In this document: in pieces, positions 1 to 8,386 of the stretch
How positions within the stretch are numbered: the first letter of the stretch is position 1
Layout of the letters: every line of letters begins with the position of its first letter
From: Marinirhabdus sp050859505
GTDB taxonomy: Bacteria; Bacteroidota; Bacteroidia; Flavobacteriales; Flavobacteriaceae
NCBI RefSeq assembly: GCF_050859505.1
Contig: NZ_CP193934.1
Location: 3,162,001-3,226,000 of the forward strand
DNA length: 64,000 bases
Direction: 5' to 3'
Made by a program: the position numbers and the translations under genes
Notes under the pieces: generated by a model
Database searches by the model: none
The model's input: only the letters and a program-made list of their open reading frames with translations
What the model was told of the DNA's origin: nothing

Positions 1-1465
1 AGTTAGCTGGATTCAATTTCCAAGGCATGTGCACAGTTCCTGCTCCACCCACTTCGGTAACACGTAAATCTAAATCGTTTACAAGTGAAGGAATAAATGC
101 ATCTTCTACACCTTGTGGAGGCACGGTTCCCGCAGGATCTGTCCAAGTAATTGATGCTACAAAATCATTTATGTTGTCCGAATTTACTTCTAACGTGTAA
201 GTTTGTCCTTGTGCTAGCACAATCTCTCTCATTTCAGAAGTCTTCCCATTATTTGAGATTACTTCTGCAGCTCTTTCTGTATTCAATAGACCCCAACCAA
301 AACGGTAATCTGGACCTGGGTTACTTCCAGCTTCATCAACAGTATGCAATGCTAATCCTCTTAAAGTAGAGCTTAGCATAAAGTTTCCGTTAATATCGTT
401 ATAATGTTGTTGTAATAAAATAAGACTTCCAGAAGTGTTTGGAGTTGCCATAGAAGTACCACTAAAGTTAGAGTACGCTGTGTTTGACGTTCCTACAGAG
501 GAAAGCATATTTACACCCTTAGCAGAAATATCTGGTTTTACTCTTCCGTCATCTGTTGGTCCCCAGCTACTAAAACTAGACATTACAACACTAGAAGGTC
601 CTGTATAGTTTAGCACTTCATTTGTAGCAGCACAAATAATTGTGTTTTTTGCTACACTCTTGTCGGTTAAATAGTCATAGCCACCATCACTTGTATTTGC
701 ACCAGATTGGCGATCATTTCCTGCAGAACATACTGGTAAATAAAACGGTGCATTGTATGCGATATTATCCATATCTCTTGCATTGGTATCATAGTACCCT
801 AAATACCATAGCGGTACGCCATCTGCAGGGATACCGTAAGAATGATTAGAGACTAGTAATCCAGTAGCTGCAGCTGCGGCCATCTCTGCTTCATCATTAT
901 TAAAACTGTATGCCTCTAAAGTAGCCAAAGGTGCCATTCCTTTAGCATTACCAGAATTAACAGTTCCAGTCCCAATCATAGTACCGGCAACGTGAGTGGA
1001 GTGACTACTAATAGTTGTTGTTCCATCAACTTGGGTAGCACGTCCTCCAATAAGTTCGTGTGTTTCGCGTACGCGACCACCATCCCAAACTCCGGCAACC
1101 ATACCTTCTCCATTAAGATCTAGACCAGCACCACCTCCGGTATGTACTTTATCGGTACGTGTGGTAATAGCTCCTTCTGGATTTTCAGTAGCATAATAGA
1201 TAGGCTCTCCAGATGAAAATACACCAACCAGTTCTGCCTGACCTCCATTTTCTATTTCAATGAATTCTTCCCATCCATTTATACTTGCCAATGCTAATGC
1301 TTCCGCTTTTTCGGCTGCAAATTGAATCGCATATTGTAATTCTAGTTGTGCTAGCGTGGTAAGATTAGATTTGTTCGTGATTTCACGTCGTTCAGAATCT
1401 GTTTGTGCAAACCCAAAGGCTACAAAAAACAGAAAAAGAAATGACAAAAAGTTGTTCTTTTTCAT
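1..1465 (-). CDS. S8 subtilisin-family secreted serine protease (partial, C-terminus beyond the left edge)
   Basis: Secreted endopeptidase; 488 residues are visible and the reading frame is still open at base 1. Residues 1-21 form a signal peptide ending in FGFAQ. The subtilase catalytic triad is complete: Asp128 in GVWDGG, His158 in HSTHVAG and Ser338 in SGTSMATP. The catalytic domain spans roughly residues 110-400 and the following segment looks like the start of a beta-rich domain. The start ATG at 1465 is the only one that gives an intact signal peptide. In Bacteroidota such proteases commonly end in a type IX secretion tail; that would lie outside the window, so it is inference. It stands alone, 106 bp from pgi. 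Confidence 0.9.
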   Translation of the reverse strand, partial: MKKNNFLSFLFLFFVAFGFAQTDSERREITNKSNLTTLAQLELQYAIQFAAEKAEALALASINGWEEFIEIENGGQAELVGVFSSGEPIYYATENPEGAITTRTDKVHTGGGAGLDLNGEGMVAGVWDGGRVRETHELIGGRATQVDGTTTISSHSTHVAGTMIGTGTVNSGNAKGMAPLATLEAYSFNNDEAEMAAAAATGLLVSNHSYGIPADGVPLWYLGYYDTNARDMDNIAYNAPFYLPVCSAGNDRQSGANTSDGGYDYLTDKSVAKNTIICAATNEVLNYTGPSSVVMSSFSSWGPTDDGRVKPDISAKGVNMLSSVGTSNTAYSNFSGTSMATPNTSGSLILLQQHYNDINGNFMLSSTLRGLALHTVDEAGSNPGPDYRFGWGLLNTERAAEVISNNGKTSEMREIVLAQGQTYTLEVNSDNINDFVASITWTDPAGTVPPQGVEDAFIPSLVNDLDLRVTEVGGAGTVHMPWKLNPAN

Positions 1466-1571
1466 AGTACTTTTTTTTATTAAACATGTTGAATTGCAAT
1501 AATATTAAAGAAATCCTAATATAGAAAACAAAAGTTTGTGTTTTTATGAACTATTTGGGCCTTAAAAGAAT

Positions 1572-3119
1572 TTATTTTCTTTTTTCTAGGTATTCTATTG
1601 CATGTTCTCCATTAAGAAGTGCCACATTTTCCAAAATAGCAGTTGCCACTTCCTTGCCCAACTGAACCCCCCACTGGTCATAACTGAAGATATTCCAAAC
1701 CACTCCTTGTACGTAAATTTTATGTTCATACATAGCCAGTAAGCTCCCTAAATTTTTAGGAGTTAATTCCTGTATAAAAATAGTTGTTGTTGGTTTGTTA
1801 CCTGTAAAGCTGCTATAAGGCTCTTTTGCACTATAGGGTTTTCCTGTAGCCAAAGCCTCCGTTTGTGCCAGACAATTGGCAAGCAACATCTCATGTAATT
1901 CTAGGTTGGAACGTAACGAATTTGTAAAACAAATAAAATCGGTTGGGATTATTTTAGTGCCTTGATGTAATAATTGAAAAAAAGCATGCTGTGCATTCGT
2001 ACCCGTAGCACCCCATACAATCCCTCCTGTTTGATAGTTTACGGCTTCACCGTTTCTATCTATCCCTTTGCCATTACTTTCCATAACGGATTGTTGTAAG
2101 TAAGGAATTAGTTTATGCAATGCTTCACAATAAGGGATCACCGCTTCTGTTTCGCAAGTATAAAAATTAGTATACCATACCGAGATAAGCCCCAATGCCA
2201 CCGGGATATTTTCAGAAAAAGGTGCCGTGGCAAAATGCACATCCATTTGGTGTGCCCCTTTCAATAAATCTTCGAAATTTTCATAGCCAATAGCACAACA
2301 CACCGAAAACCCTGCTGCACTCCATAATGAGAACCTACCGCCTACCCAATCCCACATAGGAAAAGTTTTTTCTTCTGAAATCCCGAAGGCAGTTACGTTA
2401 GTAGCATTGGCCGAAACTGCTAAAAAATGTGTTGTAATAGCTTTCTTAGAAAGTTTTGAAATAAACCAGTTTTTTACAAATTGTGCATTTGCAAGTGTTT
2501 CTTTGGTGGTAAAACTTTTAGAAACCACTACAAACAAAGTACTTTCTGGGTCTATTGCATCTAAAGTAGCTTGTACCGCATCACCATCTATATTCGATAT
2601 AAAACAAAGTTGTACCCCCTTCCTATAATGTGCCAGCGCTTCATAGACCATTTCTGGTCCCAAATGGCTCCCACCAATACCAATATTTACAATAGTATCT
2701 ATAGCCTTCCCCGTAGCACCTTTATAGACACCATTGTTTATTTTTTCTGAAAAGTCCTTCATTTTCTGAAGAGACGCAGCTACCTCTGGTTTCATATTAC
2801 TGAAATCCCGTAATGCCGTATGAAGTACAGCTCTCTCTTCAGTCTCATTAATTTTCTGACCCGAAAACTGAGCTTTGATAGCTTTTTCTAATTGAACCTC
2901 TTCAGCCAACTGAAGCAACAACTCGCGAGTTTTGGGTGTAATTCTGTTTTTTGAAACATCTACAAAAAAATCCTTCCAGGAAATGCTAAAATCTTTTCCT
3001 CTGTTGCCATCTTCAGCAAAAAAATCTTTTATATGTAGATTTTTTGTTTCTTCAAAATGCGCCTGTAATGCCTTCCAGGCTTTAGTAGTTGTTGGATTTA
3101 TTTTAGGCATTGAAGACAT
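1572..3119 (-). CDS. pgi: Glucose-6-phosphate isomerase
   Basis: Cytosolic isomerase interconverting glucose-6-phosphate and fructose-6-phosphate. The 515 residues are near full family length. Phosphate-binding loop IGGSHLG is at 148-154, VVSKSFTTKETLA at 198-210, the catalytic Glu in MESNGKG near 347, and GATGTNAQHAFFQLLHQG with the catalytic His near 370-387. The start could equally be the Met at residue 4 (3110). It is the last gene of a same-strand group with the sugar kinase, gap and pfkA, about 100 bp behind the kinase gene, so the group looks like a glycolytic operon. Confidence 0.95.
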   Translation of the reverse strand: MSSMPKINPTTTKAWKALQAHFEETKNLHIKDFFAEDGNRGKDFSISWKDFFVDVSKNRITPKTRELLLQLAEEVQLEKAIKAQFSGQKINETEERAVLHTALRDFSNMKPEVAASLQKMKDFSEKINNGVYKGATGKAIDTIVNIGIGGSHLGPEMVYEALAHYRKGVQLCFISNIDGDAVQATLDAIDPESTLFVVVSKSFTTKETLANAQFVKNWFISKLSKKAITTHFLAVSANATNVTAFGISEEKTFPMWDWVGGRFSLWSAAGFSVCCAIGYENFEDLLKGAHQMDVHFATAPFSENIPVALGLISVWYTNFYTCETEAVIPYCEALHKLIPYLQQSVMESNGKGIDRNGEAVNYQTGGIVWGATGTNAQHAFFQLLHQGTKIIPTDFICFTNSLRSNLELHEMLLANCLAQTEALATGKPYSAKEPYSSFTGNKPTTTIFIQELTPKNLGSLLAMYEHKIYVQGVVWNIFSYDQWGVQLGKEVATAILENVALLNGEHAIEYLEKRK

Positions 3120-3223
3120 GTGAGGTGTATGGTTTGTTGTGTATAGTTAGTGATTACGAAAATAGAAAATTGAAATTAGAAATACGCTAGTTACGTTTTA
3201 AAGATTTTTTAACCTACAACTCC

Positions 3224-4102
3224 TTAGCTTCTGCCTTTTTCACGCCGAGAAAGCAACAATTTGTTTTGGTAATAGGTGACCAATCCATCCATAGGACGTT
3301 GCACAATGTTTCCTAATTGTAAGCTATGTCTAGCAAAACAGCTTTCAATACTACTTTTACTGAAATGGGCAATGCTTCCTATAAAATGAATAGGAACGTC
3401 ATTGGCTTCGGTAAACGTTAGGATTCTACTTTGTGTAAAATTTTCAATCCCTTCTTCAATAACCGATTTAAAATAGGCTTCGGTACTTTCTTCCGCAAAC
3501 ATAAATTGAGCAAAAGAAGCTAAATAGGCATTTGGATTTGATTTTTGATATAGATGTATCTTAATGTCATCTGCATCTAAGGTATAGCTGTTTTCAAACT
3601 TTTGAGCTAGGTGCTTTGGCATGTTTCCATAGAAATAGTCCCGCAATAACTTTTTTCCAAAGTAATTACCACTCGCTTCATCCATTAAACTGTACCCCAA
3701 TGCAGGGATGGGTGTATGGATAGTTGCACCATCAAAATAGCAACTGTTGGAGCCCGTACCTAAAATACATACAATCCCTGGCGCAGTAGTTGTGGCATAC
3801 ACAGCGGCAGCTAAATCTTCCCGAACGGTCACCTGAGCATTTTCAAACAAAAGTTCCAAAACTTGCTTTAAAATATTTTTTGGTGTTTCTGTACTACAGC
3901 CAGCACCATAAAAATCTACTTGAGTAACCTTCATCATTACTTCACGCAACTGCGGGTTGTATACGATGCGATTTTCTAATTCTTCTTTAGGCACTACGGT
4001 TGGATTTAGCCCAGGTGTTTGCGTTTGTAGTATTTTTTTTCCTTCAGAATTTATAAGTACCCAATCACATTTTGTAGAGCCTCCGTCTGTGAATAAAATC
4101 AT
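3224..4102 (-). CDS. BadF/BadG/BcrA ATPase family protein, N-acetylglucosamine-kinase-like sugar kinase
   Basis: Probable ATP-dependent sugar kinase of the ASKHA fold. The N-terminus carries the phosphate-1 loop DGGSTKCDW (residues 6-14), the middle has ILGTGSNSCYFDG, and SLMDEASGNYFGKKLLRD matches the phosphate-2/adenosine region of GlcNAc-kinase-like proteins. At 292 residues it is about the normal family length. Its ATG is 1 bp behind the gap stop codon and it is followed by pgi, so it is probably co-translated with glycolytic enzymes. That context suggests a hexose or hexosamine feeding glycolysis, possibly as the cell's glucokinase, but the substrate cannot be read from sequence. Confidence 0.8.
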   Translation of the reverse strand: MILFTDGGSTKCDWVLINSEGKKILQTQTPGLNPTVVPKEELENRIVYNPQLREVMMKVTQVDFYGAGCSTETPKNILKQVLELLFENAQVTVREDLAAAVYATTTAPGIVCILGTGSNSCYFDGATIHTPIPALGYSLMDEASGNYFGKKLLRDYFYGNMPKHLAQKFENSYTLDADDIKIHLYQKSNPNAYLASFAQFMFAEESTEAYFKSVIEEGIENFTQSRILTFTEANDVPIHFIGSIAHFSKSSIESCFARHSLQLGNIVQRPMDGLVTYYQNKLLLSRREKGRS

Positions 4103-4103
4103 A

Positions 4104-5099
4104 TTACAAGTTTGCTGTGTAGACGGTGAGTTCCACTAGTTTTGCTGAATACGCATACTCATTATCATACCAAGCAATGAGTTTAAAAAAAGTATCATTT
4201 AAGGCGATTCCAGCTTCTGCATCAAAATTACAGGTATGCGGATCGCTTACAAAGTCCTGTGAAACCACAGATTTTTCAGTATAACTAACAATCCCTTTAT
4301 AGGCTCCTTCTGAAGCTTTTTTGAAGAGCTTTTTTACCTCCTCATAACTAGCCGATTTTTTGGTACGAACAGTTAGGTCTACCACCGAAACATCTAGTGT
4401 AGGTACCCGAAACGCCATTCCCGTAAGTTTACCTTCTAAAGCAGGAATTACTTTAGTCACCGCAACGGCTGCCCCTGTTGTGGTTGGAATTATATTGGCC
4501 AAAGCACTACGCCCCAATCTATAGTTTTTTCGTGAGGGTTGGTCTACCGTGCTTTGTGTAGCAGTTACTGAATGTACTGTAGTCATTAATCCCTCAATAA
4601 TTCCTAACTCGTCGTCAATAATTTTGGCTAAGGGCGCCAAACAATTTGTAGTACAGGAAGCGTTAGAAATTATAACATCACTTGCTTTAACCTCTGTATG
4701 GTTTACCCCCATCACAAACATAGGTACTGTTTTAGAAGGCGCAGATATCACTACTTTTTTAGCCCCTGCTTTTAAATGCGCTTCCGCTTTGTCTAGTTCT
4801 TTAAAAATTCCTGTGCAGTCCATTACCATGGTAGCACCCACTTTATCCCAAGCTAAGTTTGCCGGATCTTTTTCAGCAGTTACACGGATAGTTTTTCCGT
4901 TTACGATCAGGTTTCCGTTTTTTACTGAAATCACCCCAGGAAACTTCCCGTGTACCGAATCGAACTCTAGCAAATAGGCTAAATGGTCTACATCCAGCAA
5001 ATCGTTTATTGCAACTACCTCAAGATCTTCTCTTTGCGAAGCGATTCTAAAAGCGATTCTTCCTATTCTTCCAAAACCATTTATTCCTATTTTAATCAT
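4104..5099 (-). CDS. gap: Glyceraldehyde-3-phosphate dehydrogenase, type I
   Basis: NAD(P)-dependent glycolytic dehydrogenase making 1,3-bisphosphoglycerate. The Rossmann fingerprint INGFGRIGR is at residues 5-13, the catalytic Cys149 sits in SNASCTTN, and His175 in TTVHSVTATQ completes the pair. The length, 331 residues, is standard. It lies between pfkA (11 bp upstream) and the sugar kinase (1 bp downstream), all on the minus strand, which supports a single transcript. Confidence 0.96.
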   Translation of the reverse strand: MIKIGINGFGRIGRIAFRIASQREDLEVVAINDLLDVDHLAYLLEFDSVHGKFPGVISVKNGNLIVNGKTIRVTAEKDPANLAWDKVGATMVMDCTGIFKELDKAEAHLKAGAKKVVISAPSKTVPMFVMGVNHTEVKASDVIISNASCTTNCLAPLAKIIDDELGIIEGLMTTVHSVTATQSTVDQPSRKNYRLGRSALANIIPTTTGAAVAVTKVIPALEGKLTGMAFRVPTLDVSVVDLTVRTKKSASYEEVKKLFKKASEGAYKGIVSYTEKSVVSQDFVSDPHTCNFDAEAGIALNDTFFKLIAWYDNEYAYSAKLVELTVYTANL

Positions 5100-5110
5100 A
5101 TATTTTATTT

Positions 5111-6097
5111 TTAAAGCGAAGTAATATCTGCTACCCTTATTAAATCTTTATCTAGTTCGTTTTTTCCGGCAAGTGTATCGGCAAAAGGTACCGCTACAAT
5201 TTTACTGTGCCGGATACCAATCATTACATCCCATGTACCTTCTATAAGTGAGTCTACAGCGGCCACGCCTAACCTACTTGCCAGAACACGATCGTAACAG
5301 CTTGGTGCTCCACCCCTTTGTATATGGCCAAGTACCGTTACCTTTACTTCGTATTCATTTAAATTTTCACGAATGTATTCTGCCAGTCCTAGAATGTTTT
5401 TCCCTATTTGGTCGCCTTCAGAAACTACCACAATGCTGGAAGATTTTCCCGAAGCCTTGCTTCTTTTTAAAGACGCTACCAATCTGTCTCTTCCTAAATC
5501 TTCTTCGGGTATTAATATTTCTTCGGCTCCCGCTCCAATACCCGCGTTTAAAGCAATATCGCCCGCATCTCTTCCCATCACTTCCACTAAAAATAAGCGA
5601 TTGTGAGAATTTGCAGTATCTCTAATTTTATCAATAGCTTCCACAACCGTATTTAAAGCCGTGTCGTAGCCTATGGTGAAATCGGTGCCATTAATATCGT
5701 TATCAATAGTGCCAGGTATGCCAATGATAGGAAAATTAAATTCCTCATTAAAAATCTTAGCGCCTGCAAATGTACCATCCCCACCAATTACTATGAGGGC
5801 GTCAATACTTGAGGCTTTCAAGTTTTGGTGTGCTTTTTCTCTTCCTTCCTTGGTTCTGAATGCTTCGGAGCGAGCCGATTTTAAGAAAGTCCCTCCTCTA
5901 TTAATAATATTTTTTACACTTCTTGGACCAAGCGGTGTGAAATCGTTTTCAATTAAACCCTGTAAACCGCGATATATTCCCACACATTCTACCTCATGAA
6001 ATGTACAACAACGAACAACAGCCCTAATGGCCGCGTTCATTCCCGGGGCATCGCCACCACTGGTTAGTACCGCAATTTTCTTTATGGATTTTTTCAC
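5111..6097 (-). CDS. pfkA: ATP-dependent 6-phosphofructokinase
   Basis: Phosphorylates fructose-6-phosphate to fructose-1,6-bisphosphate, committing sugar to glycolysis. ATP-binding SGGDAPGMNAAIR is at residues 13-25, IGGDGT at 104-109, and the catalytic loop GTIDNDINGTD at 129-139 holds Asp132 and Asp134. Gly in the GGDGT loop is the signature of ATP-using rather than PPi-using enzymes. The 328 residues match bacterial PfkA. It is the first gene of the minus-strand group pfkA-gap-kinase-pgi; no good TAnnTTTG box was found directly upstream. Confidence 0.96.
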   Translation of the reverse strand: MKKSIKKIAVLTSGGDAPGMNAAIRAVVRCCTFHEVECVGIYRGLQGLIENDFTPLGPRSVKNIINRGGTFLKSARSEAFRTKEGREKAHQNLKASSIDALIVIGGDGTFAGAKIFNEEFNFPIIGIPGTIDNDINGTDFTIGYDTALNTVVEAIDKIRDTANSHNRLFLVEVMGRDAGDIALNAGIGAGAEEILIPEEDLGRDRLVASLKRSKASGKSSSIVVVSEGDQIGKNILGLAEYIRENLNEYEVKVTVLGHIQRGGAPSCYDRVLASRLGVAAVDSLIEGTWDVMIGIRHSKIVAVPFADTLAGKNELDKDLIRVADITSL

Positions 6098-6263
6098 AAT
6101 GGTAAATCTAAAATTAAATTTTCTAAAAATTCTCGTAATGTAATAACTATAACGTTTTCAGGTAGTAATCTCTTCAATTTTTGTTAATTTTAAAAGAGCG
6201 AAATAAAAAATACGTGTAAATACGTATATGCTAATCTAAAATCTCGTGTTATATTTACAATGA

Positions 6264-6379
6264 ATTAGTGAAATGTATATCACTATTCTTTTTGTGGGGA
6301 TAAAAAGAGTAGCTATACAACTTAATTGATCACTAAGTTAGGTTTGTTATGAGCGTCTCATTTTGAGACGCTTTTTTTT
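6264..6379 (+). ncRNA. Candidate structured small RNA ending in a terminator
   Basis: The gap between two minus-strand genes holds a plus-strand series of hairpins with no reading frame. An 11-bp stem (CTATTCTTTTT at 6283-6293 with AAAAAGAGTAG at 6302-6312) competes with a 6-bp stem TAGTGA/TCACTA (6266-6271 / 6280-6285). These are followed by AACTTA/TAAGTT (6319-6324 / 6334-6339) and then a 9-bp terminator stem with a T run. A near-consensus -7 box TATATTTA lies at 6250-6257, which would start a transcript of about 116 nt near 6264. No plus-strand gene otherwise explains this terminator. The 5' end and identity are inference. Confidence 0.4.
6352..6379 (+). terminator. Rho-independent terminator
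   Basis: AGCGTCTCA (6352-6360), loop TTT, TGAGACGCT (6364-6372), then seven T. The T run is on the plus strand although both flanking genes are on the minus strand, so it most likely ends the candidate small RNA. Confidence 0.75.
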
Positions 6380-6388
6380 GTCCTCACC

Positions 6389-6473
6389 CGAAATCGCTGA
6401 AAAAGCGATTTCGCCCTTATACATTCCTCTCGATTACATCATCCTGTCGTTCGTACCTCAAGAGTCGGTTATG
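6389..6473. repeat. Intergenic hairpins, REP-like
   Basis: A perfect 10-bp stem CGAAATCGCT/AGCGATTTCG lies at 6389-6398 and 6404-6413. Further right, TCCTGT (near 6442) and ACAGGA (near 6487) enclose a smaller GAGTC/GACTC hairpin. There is no coding potential. This looks like repetitive intergenic sequence rather than a gene; other copies would have to be sought in the rest of the genome. Confidence 0.45.
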
Positions 6474-6535
6474 AGACTCGTCGGATACAGGAGGAGACGT
6501 TATTCTTTTTCAAAACTTAAGTATTAAAAGCCTCT

Positions 6536-8380
6536 CTAGTTAGGTAGTACCGTAAATTCTATAGAAGAATCGTTATATACTTTATGAGTTTGTTTTTGAA
6601 AATCTGTTTCGGTAGCTTTAAAAATATTGTCTACGTACGTTTGCGGATTTAAATCTATATAAGGAAACCAAGTACTTTGCACCTGTATTTGAAGTTTATG
6701 CCCCTTTTTAAACGTGTGATGTACATCTTGTAATTTAATGTTTACTGCTGTTTTTTCATTAGCCACAAAAGGTTCTGGTTTGCTAAAACTGTTTCGGTAC
6801 CTCCCACGCATTACTTCGCTACGTACTAGCATATGGTAGTTACTCATTTTTAGGTGGTCTTGCGTTTCTTCGGTATCCTTTGCGTCTGCTGGGAATACGT
6901 CTATTACTTTTACTACCCAATCCGCATCAGTTCCCGTTGTTGCAACTTTAAGTTTTGCTAGAATATCTCCAGCCAATGTCATATCTTCAGTCAAGACAGG
7001 CGTTTCAAAAACTAATACGTCTGGACGTCTCCCTGCAAATCGCTGATCGTCTGTCATAAATTTTCTTGGGGTGAACACCATTTTAATATCTTCGGAATAC
7101 GGTACAGGCTTTTTTGGATCGCTTACAAATTCTTCAAACGTGAAGCTCTTTTCAGCAAAAGGATTTAAACGCTGCTTATTTTGTAACCAAAAGGTTTTTT
7201 TTGCAGCATTTTTTGGTGGCCATTCGGTATATTCTTTCCAGTCTAAGGATCCAGAATCGAACATATATGCCTCTGGAAGGTTTGGTTTTCCTTTCCCATC
7301 GTCTTTTAAGAAATGATGGAAAAACTTGCTTTCAATATTTTCTTGGTATTTGGCCGAAATATCATCACCAAAGTACACATTTCCAATGGCTTGCCGTCCT
7401 GTTTTTCTTGCCCAATCTCCGTGACTCCACGGACCAAAAACCATTGTATTATAGTTTGTGCTGTTTTTTTCAATGGTTTTATAGGTTTCAAAAGGACCGT
7501 ATAAATCTTCCGCATCAAACAAGCCACCAACCACCATGACCGCAGGCTTAATATCTTTTAAATGCTGAATAATACCACGTTTCTGCCAAAACTCATCATA
7601 ATCTGGGTGCTCTTTTAATTGCGTCCAGAACACATTGTCTTTCTTGTAATATTCGTCCAAATTTGAAAGCGGACCAGCATCTAAGAAAAACTGGTATTGA
7701 TCTTCAGTTCCCAGTTCAGGGAAGCTATACCAGGGTTCTTTAGTTGGTTCTGTCTTTTCATACCCAAATACCGAAGTCGCTCTCCAATAACTCAATAAAT
7801 ATGCTCCGTTGTGATGAAAATCGTCAAAATAGAAATCGCCAATACAGGCTTGTGGAGACGCTGCTTTTAAAGCAGGATGTGCGTCTAACAAAGAATAGGT
7901 AGCATAAAATCCCGGATATGAAATCCCCCAGGTTCCTACATTTCTGTTATTATTTGGAATATTTTTTACCATCCAGTCTATAGAATCGTAGGTATCGCTG
8001 GCTTCGTCAAATTGCTTTCCTTTTTTATTGGGAATGTAGGCTCGCATATTATCATAGGTTCCTTCGCTCATCCAACGCCCACGGACATCTTGATACACCA
8101 CAATATAGCCTTCCTTCATCATAAACTCATTGGGAGCAATTTTGGAAGGAAACTGGTCTTCACCATACGGTCTGCAACTGTAGGGTGTGCGTAAGAGTAG
8201 TATTGGATATTTCTTCGAGGTATCTTTAGGGGAATACACAGACGTGAATAACTTGGTGCCGTCCCGCATGGTGATATAACTTTCGGATTTGTTGAAATTA
8301 TCTTTTACATAATTTTCGTCCTGAGCGAAGGTAATGGCTATAAAAAGCAGCGCGATTACCAATGAAATTTTACGTACCAT
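6536..8380 (-). CDS. CocE/NonD-family (S15-type) serine hydrolase, secreted
   Basis: Alpha/beta hydrolase of the X-Pro dipeptidyl-peptidase/cocaine-esterase group, acting on an ester, amide or peptide substrate that cannot be named. Signal peptide residues 1-19. The nucleophile Ser154 is in GISYPG (152-157), the acid Asp289 in GGLFDAED and the base His320 in GPWSHGDW, so the triad is complete. The C-terminal third (about 400-614) is the jelly-roll domain usual in this family; 614 residues is normal length. It starts 6 bp after the dsbD stop on the same strand and probably shares its transcript. Confidence 0.88.
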   Translation of the reverse strand: MVRKISLVIALLFIAITFAQDENYVKDNFNKSESYITMRDGTKLFTSVYSPKDTSKKYPILLLRTPYSCRPYGEDQFPSKIAPNEFMMKEGYIVVYQDVRGRWMSEGTYDNMRAYIPNKKGKQFDEASDTYDSIDWMVKNIPNNNRNVGTWGISYPGFYATYSLLDAHPALKAASPQACIGDFYFDDFHHNGAYLLSYWRATSVFGYEKTEPTKEPWYSFPELGTEDQYQFFLDAGPLSNLDEYYKKDNVFWTQLKEHPDYDEFWQKRGIIQHLKDIKPAVMVVGGLFDAEDLYGPFETYKTIEKNSTNYNTMVFGPWSHGDWARKTGRQAIGNVYFGDDISAKYQENIESKFFHHFLKDDGKGKPNLPEAYMFDSGSLDWKEYTEWPPKNAAKKTFWLQNKQRLNPFAEKSFTFEEFVSDPKKPVPYSEDIKMVFTPRKFMTDDQRFAGRRPDVLVFETPVLTEDMTLAGDILAKLKVATTGTDADWVVKVIDVFPADAKDTEETQDHLKMSNYHMLVRSEVMRGRYRNSFSKPEPFVANEKTAVNIKLQDVHHTFKKGHKLQIQVQSTWFPYIDLNPQTYVDNIFKATETDFQKQTHKVYNDSSIEFTVLPN

Positions 8381-8386
8381 ACTAGT

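Noticed and set aside
5248..5625. Long open frame of 125 residues opposite pfkA, and similar frames opposite other genes
   Set aside because: They lie wholly inside strongly conserved genes on the other strand, have no promoter and encode unrecognisable proteins; they are shadows of codon bias.
6339..6346. TAGGTTTG as a promoter -7 box
   Set aside because: It would start transcription inside the terminator stem at 6352, and no TTG lies at a suitable distance.
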